A DNA stretch of 64,000 nucleotides from Rathayibacter agropyri (GCF_013249015.1 NZ_JABRPL010000002.1:248001-312000), one strand, 5' to 3'. Numbered from the stretch's first letter, positions 8,397 through 17,150 are shown. Numbers and translations: made by a program. Notes: generated by a model not told the origin, from the letters alone.

Positions 8397-8855
8397 TCAC
8401 TCAAGGAAGCGCAGCTCGTACCGCTCAGGCACCGCGTCATACTGGTAGTAGTGCCAGAAGATGTCACCAGCTTCGACAGCGCCAAACGCCTCCTCAGCGG
8501 GCACTTTATCAACACGACCGTTCCAAGTGATATCCGCAGTGCCCGTGGACTGTTCACCTTCGGGCAACAGGCGAGCCAGCCTGTAGAGACTTTCGGAGCC
8601 GTCCAGATTCTGCTTACGCACCTCGATCATCATCGCAGCCGCACTCCCAGCAGCCTGCAAAAACAAATCCGCCCAAGAACCAGGCAGATCATCCCTCAAC
8701 CGCTTGCCCTCCGGCAGTCGAGACAAAGAGATCGCGAATTCGCCTTTACTGTCCATCAGCATTGGCGCGCGGCGAACAACTTGCTCAGCAAGCTGACCAC
8801 TCAAGACTTCTAGTCTCGAAACTCCGTTATAAGTGAATACGTGCGTGACTGACAT
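8397..8855 (-). CDS. Putative immunity protein for the LXG toxin
   Basis: A 152-residue acidic cytoplasmic protein starting MSVTHVFTYNG at ATG 8855, 16 bp after the stop of the LXG toxin gene. No family was recognised. Immunity genes normally lie immediately downstream of the toxin with this spacing, and this one is followed by an orphan cassette, which supports the role. The frame stays open upstream into the toxin gene, but the N-terminus from 8855 is the first with a sensible protein start. GGGAG abuts the ATG, so the exact start is uncertain. Confidence 0.6.
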   Translation of the reverse strand: MSVTHVFTYNGVSRLEVLSGQLAEQVVRRAPMLMDSKGEFAISLSRLPEGKRLRDDLPGSWADLFLQAAGSAAAMMIEVRKQNLDGSESLYRLARLLPEGEQSTGTADITWNGRVDKVPAEEAFGAVEAGDIFWHYYQYDAVPERYELRFLE

Positions 8856-8871
8856 CTCCCAAGCTTTCTTT

Positions 8872-10848
8872 TTATGGAATTTCCTGAAGGATGACTTCGA
8901 CAATCTCGATCGGTTCACCATTCAAGATACCCCTCGCCGGATTATCTGACGAAACCCTGCTATCGAAGAGACGCTGACTATTCCCGCCGCGCTGATACTC
9001 AAGGGTAGCGTTACCGCTTTTAACTTCGACTCCGATGTACCGATTACCCACCAAATGGATTAGCCCGTCATAGTAGCGGAGTTGCCCACCGGCTTCAAGC
9101 CTTACGCCAACCCGATCGGAAATGACCTCGACGCCCATTCTATCACGAACCTTTTCTAGCCCGAGTGCTTCTTTGTTCGCGCTGACCGCGTCTGAACCCG
9201 TGTAGTGTCCGAAAATGTCTCGCTTGTCGCCTCGGTCGATGCCTCGAAGCTGCTCTCGAATTGTGTCCGGCAGGGCCTTAATTTCTTCGGGAGTCAACTC
9301 GCCCCGTCGAATCTTGTCTACAACGCTTTGCACCCCGTCTGCTGGCCGTATTGACGGGGTGAATTCGTCGCTGACTGTCACCCCTCCCGCGCCGGAATGG
9401 GTTTTGAGCCAGTCCAGTGCGCTGGTGGCATCACTCGCGGCGGCGATCGTGACGTGTTTCCCGAAGCCGAGATCATCGGCCTTCGTGACCAGGCGCCCGA
9501 GGTCGTCGGTTTTGTTGATCAGGTTCTCGAGCTTGTTCACCTTCGCCGCAGCACCGAAAGGGGTAAGGTTCCCGGCGATCTCGCCGATCACGAACGTGTT
9601 CCCCGAGGCGACCTGCCCGACCGTCGTGGTCAGCTGGTTCCACAACTTCGAGCGCGCCTCGTCGCTGGTCGCGAGAGTGAACACACCGGTCGCGAGGGTG
9701 AACACGCCGGTCACGGTGTCCTGCATGTTCAGCTGCAGCGCCCCGCTGACCTGGTCTCCCCACCCAGAACCGAGCCCGGCGAGGAACTGTAAGCGTTTAT
9801 CGCCGGACGCGATCGCGGGCTGCGCGAGGGTGGCGTCATACCAGTGGCCGACCTGTTCGGAGGCCATCCCGATCAGGTTCAACTCCTCACCCGTCGTCGC
9901 AATGGTGACGTGATTGATGGCACTGTTCACCCCGCCCACCACCAGCGAACCACCCAGGGCACTCAACCCCAGAGACACACCACCCGTGAACGGGGCCACA
10001 CCGATCCCGACGGCCGTGACCACGACACCCGCGAGGACCTGCACCCCATCCCACACCATCCCCCACAGAGCATCCTCGTGCCGCTTCCGCTCAGCGTCCG
10101 CGGTCACATCAGCGACATACCCCGAGAACAGAGCCTCCCACCCAGCAGAGGCGACCTCCCGATTCTGCTCGCAATACTCCACCATCCCCCCGGCCAACTC
10201 CCCCAACCTCCCGAGCGTGAGGTTAAAGCTTCCCGACAGGTAGGAGCGTCCCTGCCCGACAGTGAGACTCCCCAGGTTCGCGACCACCCGGTTCAACTCC
10301 GCCACAAGGTTCTTCACCTGATCGAACCCGGGATCCGTGGCCTCATACGCCGCCCACGTCTCCTGCTGAGACGTCACAATCGACCGCATCCGCTCGAAAC
10401 CCTCCGCAGCATTCTCGGCCGCGGTCGCCCCCGCACCGTCCAGCGACACCAGATGCGACGCGCTCGCAGCAATCGACCGCAGATCGGCCGCGAACCCCCG
10501 CAACCGCTCGATGCCGGTATCAAGCTGGACACGGTGCGCGTCGAACTCGTCGTTCACGAGCCGGAAATTCCCGTCCGTGTCCACCTGGGAATATCCGTTC
10601 CAATACACGCCGATCGCGGTCTGGAACGTCGACAGACACACCAACAGCGACTGCACGATCGGGACATGCACTTCCCGAATATAGGCACGCATCGCATCCG
10701 CACCCTGACCACTGATATTCCCCGAGGCGGCCAGACTTTGGAGCCCCTGCAGGAGCGCCTCAAGCGCCTCACTCCGGTCCGCGAGACTCTTCTGCAACCC
10801 AGGAGACGACGCCTGCCACGAATCCGCAGAAAACTCCACCACACTCAC
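8872..10848 (-). CDS. LXG-type polymorphic toxin with PD-(D/E)xK-like nuclease tip
   Basis: A 658-residue secreted effector of the type VII pathway. Residues 1-210 match the LXG domain (SGQGADAMRAYIREVHVPIV, then a long amphipathic helix). A hydrophobic glycine-rich stretch lies near residues 270-320, then a linker (NTFVIGEIAGNLTPFGAAAK) shared with the orphan cassette. The C-terminal about 140 residues hold RYYDG and GVEVKSGNATLEYQ, a D...E-x-K arrangement of restriction-endonuclease folds, so the toxin is probably a nuclease. It starts at GTG 10848, overlapping the upstream gene by 4 bp. Delivery machinery is not in the window. A 24-bp duplication (VFTLATGVFTLAT) is visible near residue 380. 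Confidence 0.85.
   Translation of the reverse strand: MSVVEFSADSWQASSPGLQKSLADRSEALEALLQGLQSLAASGNISGQGADAMRAYIREVHVPIVQSLLVCLSTFQTAIGVYWNGYSQVDTDGNFRLVNDEFDAHRVQLDTGIERLRGFAADLRSIAASASHLVSLDGAGATAAENAAEGFERMRSIVTSQQETWAAYEATDPGFDQVKNLVAELNRVVANLGSLTVGQGRSYLSGSFNLTLGRLGELAGGMVEYCEQNREVASAGWEALFSGYVADVTADAERKRHEDALWGMVWDGVQVLAGVVVTAVGIGVAPFTGGVSLGLSALGGSLVVGGVNSAINHVTIATTGEELNLIGMASEQVGHWYDATLAQPAIASGDKRLQFLAGLGSGWGDQVSGALQLNMQDTVTGVFTLATGVFTLATSDEARSKLWNQLTTTVGQVASGNTFVIGEIAGNLTPFGAAAKVNKLENLINKTDDLGRLVTKADDLGFGKHVTIAAASDATSALDWLKTHSGAGGVTVSDEFTPSIRPADGVQSVVDKIRRGELTPEEIKALPDTIREQLRGIDRGDKRDIFGHYTGSDAVSANKEALGLEKVRDRMGVEVISDRVGVRLEAGGQLRYYDGLIHLVGNRYIGVEVKSGNATLEYQRGGNSQRLFDSRVSSDNPARGILNGEPIEIVEVILQEIP
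9335..9745 (-). repeat. Parent copy of the duplicated pre-toxin stem
   Basis: This stretch of the LXG gene is repeated at 7894-8384 with roughly nine of ten bases matching, apart from the 90-bp element and small gaps. Both copies end in the same order (…ACCCCGTCTGC) just before the sequences diverge into different toxin tips. Homology on the stem side only is what lets an orphan tip replace the resident tip by recombination. Confidence 0.85.
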
Positions 10849-11045
10849 TGCCGCACCTCGCCACCCTGCACGTCCCGCACCTCGTTCGTGTCCTTCAGCG
10901 CCACAGCACCATCCGTCGCGCTGCGATCCCAGCCCTCTCTCGTCTCCGCCACCCGGGACGTGAGGGCGGACACGGTCCGAGTCTCGTCAGGAAACCCGTC
11001 GCGTAGACCTCGTGTGTCTGAACCCATCGCCTCTTGCTTCCTCAC
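10845..11045 (-). CDS. Small partner protein of the LXG toxin
   Basis: A 66-residue hydrophilic protein whose TGA overlaps the GTG of the toxin gene (GTGA), implying translational coupling. Helical stretches (TRTVSALTSRVAETREGWDR) resemble the small WXG-like chaperones encoded just before LXG toxins, but similarity is too weak to name a family. It starts at GTG 11045; ATG 11027 is an alternative. If it is such a partner, it would bind the LXG domain and present it to the type VII machinery. Confidence 0.5.
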   Translation of the reverse strand: MRKQEAMGSDTRGLRDGFPDETRTVSALTSRVAETREGWDRSATDGAVALKDTNEVRDVQGGEVRQ

Positions 11046-11122
11046 CGTCTCATTCAGTTCACGGCTCTCGCGACAGCCTGCGCAGAACGCGTCGCGCCGA
11101 GTCTTCTGCGCCCGGGAAGCTG

Positions 11123-11413
11123 CTAGAAACCGAAGCTCTGCGCATCCTGCGCATCACGCTCACCGATAGTGTCCACATACGTGTTCACCTGTTCGTTGAT
11201 GTTCACCAGCAACTCCTCGAACTTCTTCACACTCTCGGACAGCTGGTTATACTGCTCAAGATACGCCTGGAACGCCTGACCCTTCCACTGCTCAGCAATG
11301 GTCGAGTTCATCTGGCTCACCTTCTCAAGAGCCTGCTCACTCTCTTCCTTCGAGCGGGTATACACCCGAGCCTGCTACTTCAACTCTTCCGGCGAAACAC
11401 TAAACCGAGCCAC
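11123..11413 (-). pseudogene. WXG100 family protein gene with premature amber codon
   Basis: The gene reads MARFSVSPEELK from GTG 11413, with AAAGGGAC ahead, then meets TAG at codon 13 (11377-11375), and continues in the same frame QARVYTRSKEESEQ to the WxG turn EQWKGQAFQAYLEQY and the C-terminal DAQSFGF. WXG100 proteins are about 100-residue helical hairpins that dimerise and are co-secreted by type VII systems. Without the stop the product would be 96 residues, the normal length. A GTG at 11365 could restart translation and give an 80-residue protein lacking the first helix turns. Either the gene is dead, the stop is suppressed, or the base is a sequencing error. Confidence 0.8.
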
Positions 11414-11647
11414 GAAACGTCCCTTTCCTGAAACTGCCCGCGACCGTAGCACGCCGCCACCACACGACCAGGAAACCCGCAAGTCGTCACTGTGCGCCCC
11501 CACACCTCAGCCAGGAACTAGAGCGGTGCCGCTGTCGATGGCACCGCCGAACATGCACGCAACTCGCCGTGGTGGCCGGTAGGCAGATTCCCCGTCATTC
11601 CGGCGTTCCACCGGAAGATTCGGGCGACTCCTGAGGCGGCCGCCATA

Positions 11648-11742
11648 GTGCCCGAACCATCTCGGGATGAGTTCAGCCACGACGCCGTCGCTAAGGCGCG
11701 AAGTGGAACGCCGTTGGCGCAGAACGCGAAGGACCTAGGCTC
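11648..11742 (+). pseudogene. IS3-family transposase OrfA N-terminal fragment
   Basis: About 31 residues (DEFSHDAVAKARSGTPLAQNAKDLG) resemble the beginning of IS3-family OrfA, the helix-turn-helix protein (typical pattern E-F-x-x-D-A-V-x-L-x-R...I-A-x-V-A-x-D-L-G). Similarity stops abruptly after DLG, just before the third 90-bp element. It is too short to function. The match is by eye. Confidence 0.45.
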
Positions 11743-11774
11743 TCGAAGAACCCGATCGCGAACGGAACGAAACG

Positions 11775-11864
11775 GAAGCTTATGCAGAATACCCTTGCAT
11801 GCTCAACGAACGAACCTCCGACCAGGGCGTTTGTGGCGATTAAACTGAATTTTGCATAAGCTTC
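11775..11864. mobile_element. 90-bp inverted-repeat element, copy C
   Basis: Ends GAAGCTTATGCAGAAT and the complement of GAAGCTTATGCAAAATTC, same length and same central CGACCAGGGC motif as copy B, with more base changes. It abuts the truncated IS3 OrfB gene, whose frame runs into it. Flanking triplets ACG and AAT do not match, so one flank was probably rearranged. Confidence 0.75.
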
Positions 11865-12131
11865 AATGTTCCTGAATCCTAGCTCATGTTCTGTCGGTCT
11901 CAAATATCCGATGGTGGAGCGGCGGCGTCGGGTGTTGTAGTAGGTTTCGATCCACAGGAAAGTCTCGGTTCGCAGGAACTCGAGCGTTGGCCATGGCTTT
12001 GTGTGCATGAGTTCTTTCTTGTAGGACGCGAAGAATGCTTCTGCTGCTGCATTGTCGTAGCAGATTCCGGTTCGACCCATCGATCGGTCGATGTTGTTGT
12101 CACGACAGAATTTGGCAAATTCGTTGGAGGT
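11865..12131 (-). pseudogene. IS3-family transposase OrfB C-terminal fragment
   Basis: Read leftwards, this encodes the end of an rve integrase domain: TSNEFAKFCRDNNIDRSMGR, TGICYDNAAAEAFFASYKK, the last catalytic Glu in AAAEAFF, and YYNTRRRRSTIGYLRPTEHE. The first two acidic residues of the DDE triad are missing. The fragment is cut on the right by the hicA end and on the left by the 90-bp element. It is a dead transposase scrap marking past insertion where hicB would be expected. Confidence 0.85.
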
Positions 12132-12135
12132 TGTG

Positions 12136-12375
12136 CTACTTCACCCAGTATTCACTTCCACGGTGTTCACTTCTGCGAAGCCAGAAGCCGAGTACGTCTT
12201 GCCAGCTCTCCGGGCTTCCCGGCTGGGCCTTCATGACCTGCCGAACGACGCCCGGCGAAACCTTGCCGTGTCTCGGGATAGCGATCACCTGCACGCCATC
12301 CGGCGAACCCCACACGTTGTGCGGACCGCGCTCTCGGAGCAGCCGCCACCCACTCGCGTCAAGGAACTTCTCCAC
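12136..12375 (-). CDS. hicA: HicA-like mRNA interferase toxin, no HicB partner
   Basis: A 79-residue protein with the HicA fold pattern: a helix VEKFLDASGWRLLRERGPHNVW, strand GVQVIAIPRH with the catalytic histidine, then KVSPGVVRQVMKA. HicA cleaves mRNA and is held in check by HicB, usually encoded next to it. Downstream there is only an IS3 fragment, and the last residues (LRRSEHRGSEYWVK) run beyond the usual HicA end, so the 3' junction was probably remade by the insertion. The product may be altered or inactive. The start is GTG 12375; a longer open frame upstream has no good start. Confidence 0.7.
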   Translation of the reverse strand: MEKFLDASGWRLLRERGPHNVWGSPDGVQVIAIPRHGKVSPGVVRQVMKAQPGSPESWQDVLGFWLRRSEHRGSEYWVK

Positions 12376-12543
12376 CTCGCGCTGCCTAACTTCCTTGACT
12401 ACGACCGGGGACTTACGACTAGGGACTAGTGCCCCTGGTCAGTCAAGGCAAGGGGGGCTAGTCAGTCACCGCCAGTGCAAGCGAGAGAGCTCACCACTCC
12501 GCACGCCCTTTCGCGCCCCGCCGCGCCACCTAGGCTCGATCCC

Positions 12544-13734
12544 GTGACAGCGCAGACGGACGTGCTCGTGGTCGGCGGCGGTCCCGTCGGCCTCCTCCTG
12601 GGCGCGCTCCTCGCTCGCTCCGGAGTCGATGTCCAGGTGTGGGAGCGGCGCTCCTCGGTGCCGCGCGGCTCGCGGGCGATCGGCATTCACCCGCCCTCAC
12701 TCGACGCCTTCGCCGCAATCGACGCCGATGCGCCCGTGCTCGCCGAGGCCGCTCTAGTGCGGGAGGGGGTCGCCCGTAGCCGCGGCCGCACCCTCGGCAC
12801 GCTCTCGTTCGCACGCGTCTCCACCACGCACCCCTACGTCGTCACCCTCGACCAGCACCGCACCGAGGCGATCCTGCGCGAGCGGCTGCACGCCGCAGCT
12901 CCGGAGGCACTGCGCCCGGGCATCACGCTGACCGACCTACACCGACAGGCGCAGTCCATCAAGGTGACAGGCTCCGGCCGCGACGGCGAGCCCGTCTCCC
13001 TCCGCGCCGCCTTCGTCGTCGGAGCCGACGGCGCTCGCAGCACCGTGCGCGGCCTACTCGGCCTCCGCAGCACCGGCCACGACTATCCCGACCGCTACGT
13101 CATGGGCGACTTCGCCGATCCCGAGCCCGCGGCCCTCACCGACACGGCACTGGTCGACGTCGGCCCGAGAGGGGTTGTCGAGTCGTTTCCTTTGCCGGGT
13201 GGTCGGAGGCGTTACGTCGCGCTCAGCGGACCCGACCACTCCCTCGGCGCCCCCGCATGGCAACCCGAGGAGGGCCCGGATCAGGACGCGGCACTCGCCC
13301 TGGCCGCCGCGGTCCGCGAGCGCACAGGGGCCGAGGCGGATCCGGCGACGTGCAGCATGCTCAGTGGATTCCGAGTGCGTCGGCGCGAGAGCGAGCGGAT
13401 GGGGGTCGGCCGGGTCGTGCTCATCGGCGACGCCGCACACGAAATCAGTCCGATTGGCGGGCAGGGCATGAACCTCGGCTGGCTCGACGCGGCCGAGCTG
13501 GCGCCTCTCCTGGTCGGCGCGATCCGCGACGCAGACGCCGGCCCCTGGCCCGACTTCGCCCGCCGACGGACGGCGGCAGCCCGTCGCGCAGCTCGGCAGG
13601 CGGAGGCGAACATGGCGCTCGGACGCCCGGCTGGCACGCTCGCGCACCGCGGCCGAGAGGCGTTCCTCCGCACCGCCCTCGCGCTGCCAACCGCCGACGT
13701 CCTGGCGCGCGTCTACGCGATGCGCTGGTCCTGA
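12544..13734 (+). CDS. FAD-dependent monooxygenase (aromatic hydroxylase type)
   Basis: A 396-residue flavoprotein of the p-hydroxybenzoate hydroxylase class. Visible motifs are the dinucleotide fold VVGGGPVGLLLG at residues 9-20, the DG motif FVVGADGARSTVR, and the GD motif VVLIGDAAHEISPIGGQGMN that contacts ribityl phosphate. Such enzymes hydroxylate aromatic or quinone-like substrates with NAD(P)H and oxygen. It converges on a UbiA prenyltransferase, suggesting a shared lipid-quinone or prenylated-aromatic product, which is inference. GTG 12544 puts the fold at the normal distance from the N-terminus; an upstream GTG at 12475 would add an unrelated tail. Confidence 0.85.
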   Translation: MTAQTDVLVVGGGPVGLLLGALLARSGVDVQVWERRSSVPRGSRAIGIHPPSLDAFAAIDADAPVLAEAALVREGVARSRGRTLGTLSFARVSTTHPYVVTLDQHRTEAILRERLHAAAPEALRPGITLTDLHRQAQSIKVTGSGRDGEPVSLRAAFVVGADGARSTVRGLLGLRSTGHDYPDRYVMGDFADPEPAALTDTALVDVGPRGVVESFPLPGGRRRYVALSGPDHSLGAPAWQPEEGPDQDAALALAAAVRERTGAEADPATCSMLSGFRVRRRESERMGVGRVVLIGDAAHEISPIGGQGMNLGWLDAAELAPLLVGAIRDADAGPWPDFARRRTAAARRAARQAEANMALGRPAGTLAHRGREAFLRTALALPTADVLARVYAMRWS

Positions 13735-13747
13735 GCGATCCCGCCGC

Positions 13748-14617
13748 TTAGGCGACCAGCCGAGCCCCAGCCAGCCCGAGCTCGCCGACCAGCACCAGCG
13801 ACGCGACGATCACCAGCCGGAACAGAGTGCGCGTCGGCGGCCCCGTGAGCACCAGGCGGATGCCCACTCCCGCCAGAGCGATCACCGCGACCGTGCCCAT
13901 GACCGCCAGCACTGCTCCCGCGCCGCGCACCGGCTCGCCGCCGAGCAGCTGCCCGCCGCCGAGCAGCTGCCCGCCGAGCACGAGCAGCGCCGCAACCACG
14001 AGCGAGCCGAAGGCGACCACTCCCGACACCCGCAGCCCCAGCCGGTGCGGGAAGCCACGCACTCCCGTTGCTTCGTCATCGACCAGATCGGGGAGCACGT
14101 TGGTGCAGTGGATCGCGACGCCGAACACCGCTCCGGTCGCGATTGCCCACCAGGCCGGAAGCCGCCCGTCGCCGGCCGCCACCGCGACCACAGGCAGCAG
14201 GCCGAACGCCAGCACGAACGGAGCGACCGACCACGCCGTGCGCTTCAGCCCCGCGTCGTAGGCCCAGCCCGCGCCGACCAGCACCACGTGCGCGATCGCC
14301 GAGACCGACCCGAGCGGTAACGAGAGCACCACGGTCGCGGCCGCCGTACCGAGAGCCGCCCCGCGCACCACGCCCACGCTGATCAGACCCTGCGCGAGCG
14401 GCTTGTCAGTGCGCCCCACCGCGCGGTCGCGGTCGGCGTCGATCCAATCGTTGGCCAGCCCGATCGAGAGCTGCCCCACCAGCACGGCGAGCGCGACCAG
14501 CACCACAGGGCCGAGCGGATGCCCGGACGCCGCGGCAATCACGGTCGCCAACACGGTGACCGTCACGGTCGGTCCGGGGTGCGATGAGGCCAGCAGGAGT
14601 CGCACCCGGGACGTCAT
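13748..14617 (-). CDS. UbiA-family prenyltransferase
   Basis: A 289-residue membrane protein with eight or nine predicted helices. The first Mg-prenyl diphosphate motif is NDWIDADRD (Asn56-Asp64) followed by GRTDKPL, and the second aspartate-rich region is NVLPDLVDDEATG. The family joins a prenyl chain to an aromatic or quinone acceptor at the membrane. A duplicated segment (GGQLLGG twice, from a tandem repeat at about 13940-13980) lengthens one loop. The stop is 13 bp from that of the convergent FAD monooxygenase. The acceptor substrate cannot be read from sequence. Confidence 0.88.
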   Translation of the reverse strand: MTSRVRLLLASSHPGPTVTVTVLATVIAAASGHPLGPVVLVALAVLVGQLSIGLANDWIDADRDRAVGRTDKPLAQGLISVGVVRGAALGTAAATVVLSLPLGSVSAIAHVVLVGAGWAYDAGLKRTAWSVAPFVLAFGLLPVVAVAAGDGRLPAWWAIATGAVFGVAIHCTNVLPDLVDDEATGVRGFPHRLGLRVSGVVAFGSLVVAALLVLGGQLLGGGQLLGGEPVRGAGAVLAVMGTVAVIALAGVGIRLVLTGPPTRTLFRLVIVASLVLVGELGLAGARLVA

Positions 14618-14793
14618 TCCGCCAGCCTAGGGTCGCCGCACCGGCGAGAGGCGCCAGCCCCTCCGCATGCGTCGGGTCGCGGTCGGCGAAGGCGTCGAGC
14701 GATCGGATCACGTCAGCGTCAGCCGCGCCGGGAATGGGCCGACCTGGGGCAGGGTTGCACCACCCGGCATCCCGACTCAGGAAGAAGGCCTCG

Positions 14794-15459
14794 GTGGACC
14801 TTGTGCACTGGCTGTTCGACGCGCAGATCGTCCTCGGCGATCAGACTGTGCTCTGGCGGGAGGTCATCGGCAACATCTTCGGCCTGCTCAGCGCGCTCGG
14901 CGGAATGCGCCGGAAGGTCTGGGCGTGGCCCGTCGGCCTGATCGGCAACGTACTGCTGTTCACCGTCTTCATGGGCGCGCTCTTCGACACACCGAATCCG
15001 GTCAACCTGCTCGGCCAAGCGGGGCGTCAGGTGATGTTCATCCTCGTCAGCGTCTACGGCTGGTACCGCTGGACGCACCGTCCGTTCGACGCGAGCACCC
15101 GGATCGAGCCGCGCTGGGCCTCCTGGCGCACCCGCTGGCTGCTCGTGCTCGGGATGGTCGGCGGCACCGCGATCCTCACCCCCGTGTTCCGTGCGCTCGG
15201 CTCCTACGAGCCAGTCTGGAGCGACGCCTGGATCTTCGTCGGCTCCGTCCTCGCCACCTACGGCATGGCCAAGGGCTGGGTCGAGTTCTGGCTGATCTGG
15301 GTGGCGGTCGACCTCGTCGGCGTGCCACTGCTGTTCTCCGCCGGCTACTACGCGTCCGGCCTGATGTACGTCTTCTACGGCGCCTTCACCCTGACCGGTT
15401 TCTTCGTCTGGATGCGCCAAGGCACCCGTCCGTCCGCCGTCGTCGTCACCGTCGGCTGA
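14794..15459 (+). CDS. pnuC: Nicotinamide riboside/mononucleotide transporter PnuC
   Basis: A 221-residue membrane protein with about seven helices. PnuC hallmarks include an N-terminal IGNIFGLLSALGG, WPVGLIGNVLLF, GWYRWT and the C-terminal YGMAKGWVEFWLIW followed by LMYVFYGAFTLTGFFVW. It facilitates uptake of nicotinamide riboside for NAD synthesis. Start GTG 14794 follows AGGAAG. Its last 200 bases are repeated, with a 69-bp deletion, at 22411-22544 on the far side of the restriction-modification operon. Confidence 0.9.
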   Translation: MDLVHWLFDAQIVLGDQTVLWREVIGNIFGLLSALGGMRRKVWAWPVGLIGNVLLFTVFMGALFDTPNPVNLLGQAGRQVMFILVSVYGWYRWTHRPFDASTRIEPRWASWRTRWLLVLGMVGGTAILTPVFRALGSYEPVWSDAWIFVGSVLATYGMAKGWVEFWLIWVAVDLVGVPLLFSAGYYASGLMYVFYGAFTLTGFFVWMRQGTRPSAVVVTVG

Positions 15460-15689
15460 GCCCGAGCACCCTGCGGCCGCCGAGGGAAGTGCCCGTGGGG
15501 CGGCCTCGTTGGTGGTCCACTGCGAGCGGAGGCGCCCCCCTCTCAGAGACGAACGCCATCTCTCCCTCATCCACTCCAGCCACACGTCCGCGCGCTTCGC
15601 GGACGCCGACCTCGCCGCGCTGCTCGCCCAGTGCCGACGACAGCGCGAGGTGCAACGGACAGCGGCGATAGCTCGGATATTGTGAGGAC

Positions 15690-17150
15690 GTGATCACCGG
15701 AGAGTTGAAGAGCAAGATCGATCGAGTCTGGGATGCGTTCTGGTCCGGGGGCATCTCGAATCCGCTCGAGGTGATCGAGCAGATCACCTATTTGCTGTTC
15801 GTGCGGCGGCTCGATGACCTGCAGACGCTTGCCGAGAAGAAGGCGCGTGTCACTGGCGGTAAGGTCGAGCGGTCGATCTACCGGCGGGGGCTGGAGCATT
15901 TGAGGTGGAGCCGCTTCAAGAACGACGACCCCGAGGTCATGTGGGATGTTGTCGGTAACGAGGTGTTCCCGTTCCTGCGGACCCTCGGCGGAGACGGATC
16001 AACGTACGGCGAGCACATGCGCGACGCCCGCTTTACCATCCCGACGCCCGCGTTGCTCTCGCGGGTGGTCGACATGCTCGACGACATCCCCATGGCCGAG
16101 CGCGACACCAACGGCGATCTGTACGAGTACCTGCTGTCGAAGATCGCCTCCGCGGGAGTGAACGGGCAATTCCGCACGCCCCGACACATCATCGAGCTGA
16201 TGGTCGCCATGATGGCGCCTCAGCCGGCGGACGAGATCTGCGACCCCGCGTGCGGCACGGCCGGGTTCCTTGTCGCCGCGTCGGAGTATGTGCGGCGCGA
16301 ACACCCCGGTGTGCTGACAAACGCGGCGCAGCGCTCGCACTTCCACACGAGCATGTTCCACGGGTTCGACTTCGACTCGACCATGCTGCGCATCGGCAGC
16401 ATGAACATGCTGCTCCACGGCATCGAGGCGCCCGACATCCGCTACCGCGACTCGCTCTCCGAGGGCGCAAGCGACGACGCCGAGCGATACACGCTGATTC
16501 TCGCCAACCCGCCCTTCGCCGGCTCGCTCGACTACGAGTCGACGTCGAAGGATCTACAGCGCATCGTGAAGACCAAGAAGACCGAACTGCTCTTCGTCGC
16601 CCTGTTCCTGAAGCTGTTGAAGCCCGGCGGACGTGCGGCGGTGATCGTGCCCGACGGTGTGCTGTTCGGCTCGTCAACCGCGCACAAGGCGTTGCGGCGG
16701 ATGCTCGTGGAGGACCAGAAGCTCGACGCGGTCGTCAAGCTCCCGTCAGGCGTCTTCCGCCCCTACGCGGGAGTCTCGACCGCGATCTTGTTCTTCACGA
16801 AGACGGACTCCGGTGGCACTGACGACGTCTGGTTCTACGACGTGCACGCCGACGGCTTCTCCCTTGATGACAAACGCAACCCGATCGAGGCGAACGACCT
16901 GCCGGATGCGCTCACCCGCTGGGCAGACCGCAACACCAGCGAACGCGACCGGGCGCGCACCGATCAGTCGTTCACCGTGTCCAAGGCGGACATTGCCGCT
17001 CAGGGCTACGATCTCTCCCTCAACCGCTACAAGGAGATTGTCCACGATGAAGTCGAGCACCGGTCGCCACTTGACATCATCGCCGACATCGAGGCCCTTG
17101 AAGCGGAAATCGCCGACGAACTGGCCGAGCTGAAGGCGATGCTCGCGTGA
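15690..17150 (+). CDS. hsdM: Type I restriction-modification DNA methyltransferase subunit HsdM
   Basis: A 486-residue N6-adenine methyltransferase subunit. The N-terminal helical domain reads VWDAFWSGGISNPLEVIEQ, typical of HsdM; the SAM-binding motif is CDPACGTAGFL near residue 190, and the catalytic motif is NPPF at residues 273-276. With HsdS it forms the modification enzyme and with HsdR the restriction complex. It starts at GTG 15690 and overlaps hsdS by 4 bp (GTGA). The 230 bp upstream hold no recognisable gene beyond a short open C-terminal-like frame ending at 15684. Confidence 0.93.
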   Translation: MITGELKSKIDRVWDAFWSGGISNPLEVIEQITYLLFVRRLDDLQTLAEKKARVTGGKVERSIYRRGLEHLRWSRFKNDDPEVMWDVVGNEVFPFLRTLGGDGSTYGEHMRDARFTIPTPALLSRVVDMLDDIPMAERDTNGDLYEYLLSKIASAGVNGQFRTPRHIIELMVAMMAPQPADEICDPACGTAGFLVAASEYVRREHPGVLTNAAQRSHFHTSMFHGFDFDSTMLRIGSMNMLLHGIEAPDIRYRDSLSEGASDDAERYTLILANPPFAGSLDYESTSKDLQRIVKTKKTELLFVALFLKLLKPGGRAAVIVPDGVLFGSSTAHKALRRMLVEDQKLDAVVKLPSGVFRPYAGVSTAILFFTKTDSGGTDDVWFYDVHADGFSLDDKRNPIEANDLPDALTRWADRNTSERDRARTDQSFTVSKADIAAQGYDLSLNRYKEIVHDEVEHRSPLDIIADIEALEAEIADELAELKAMLA

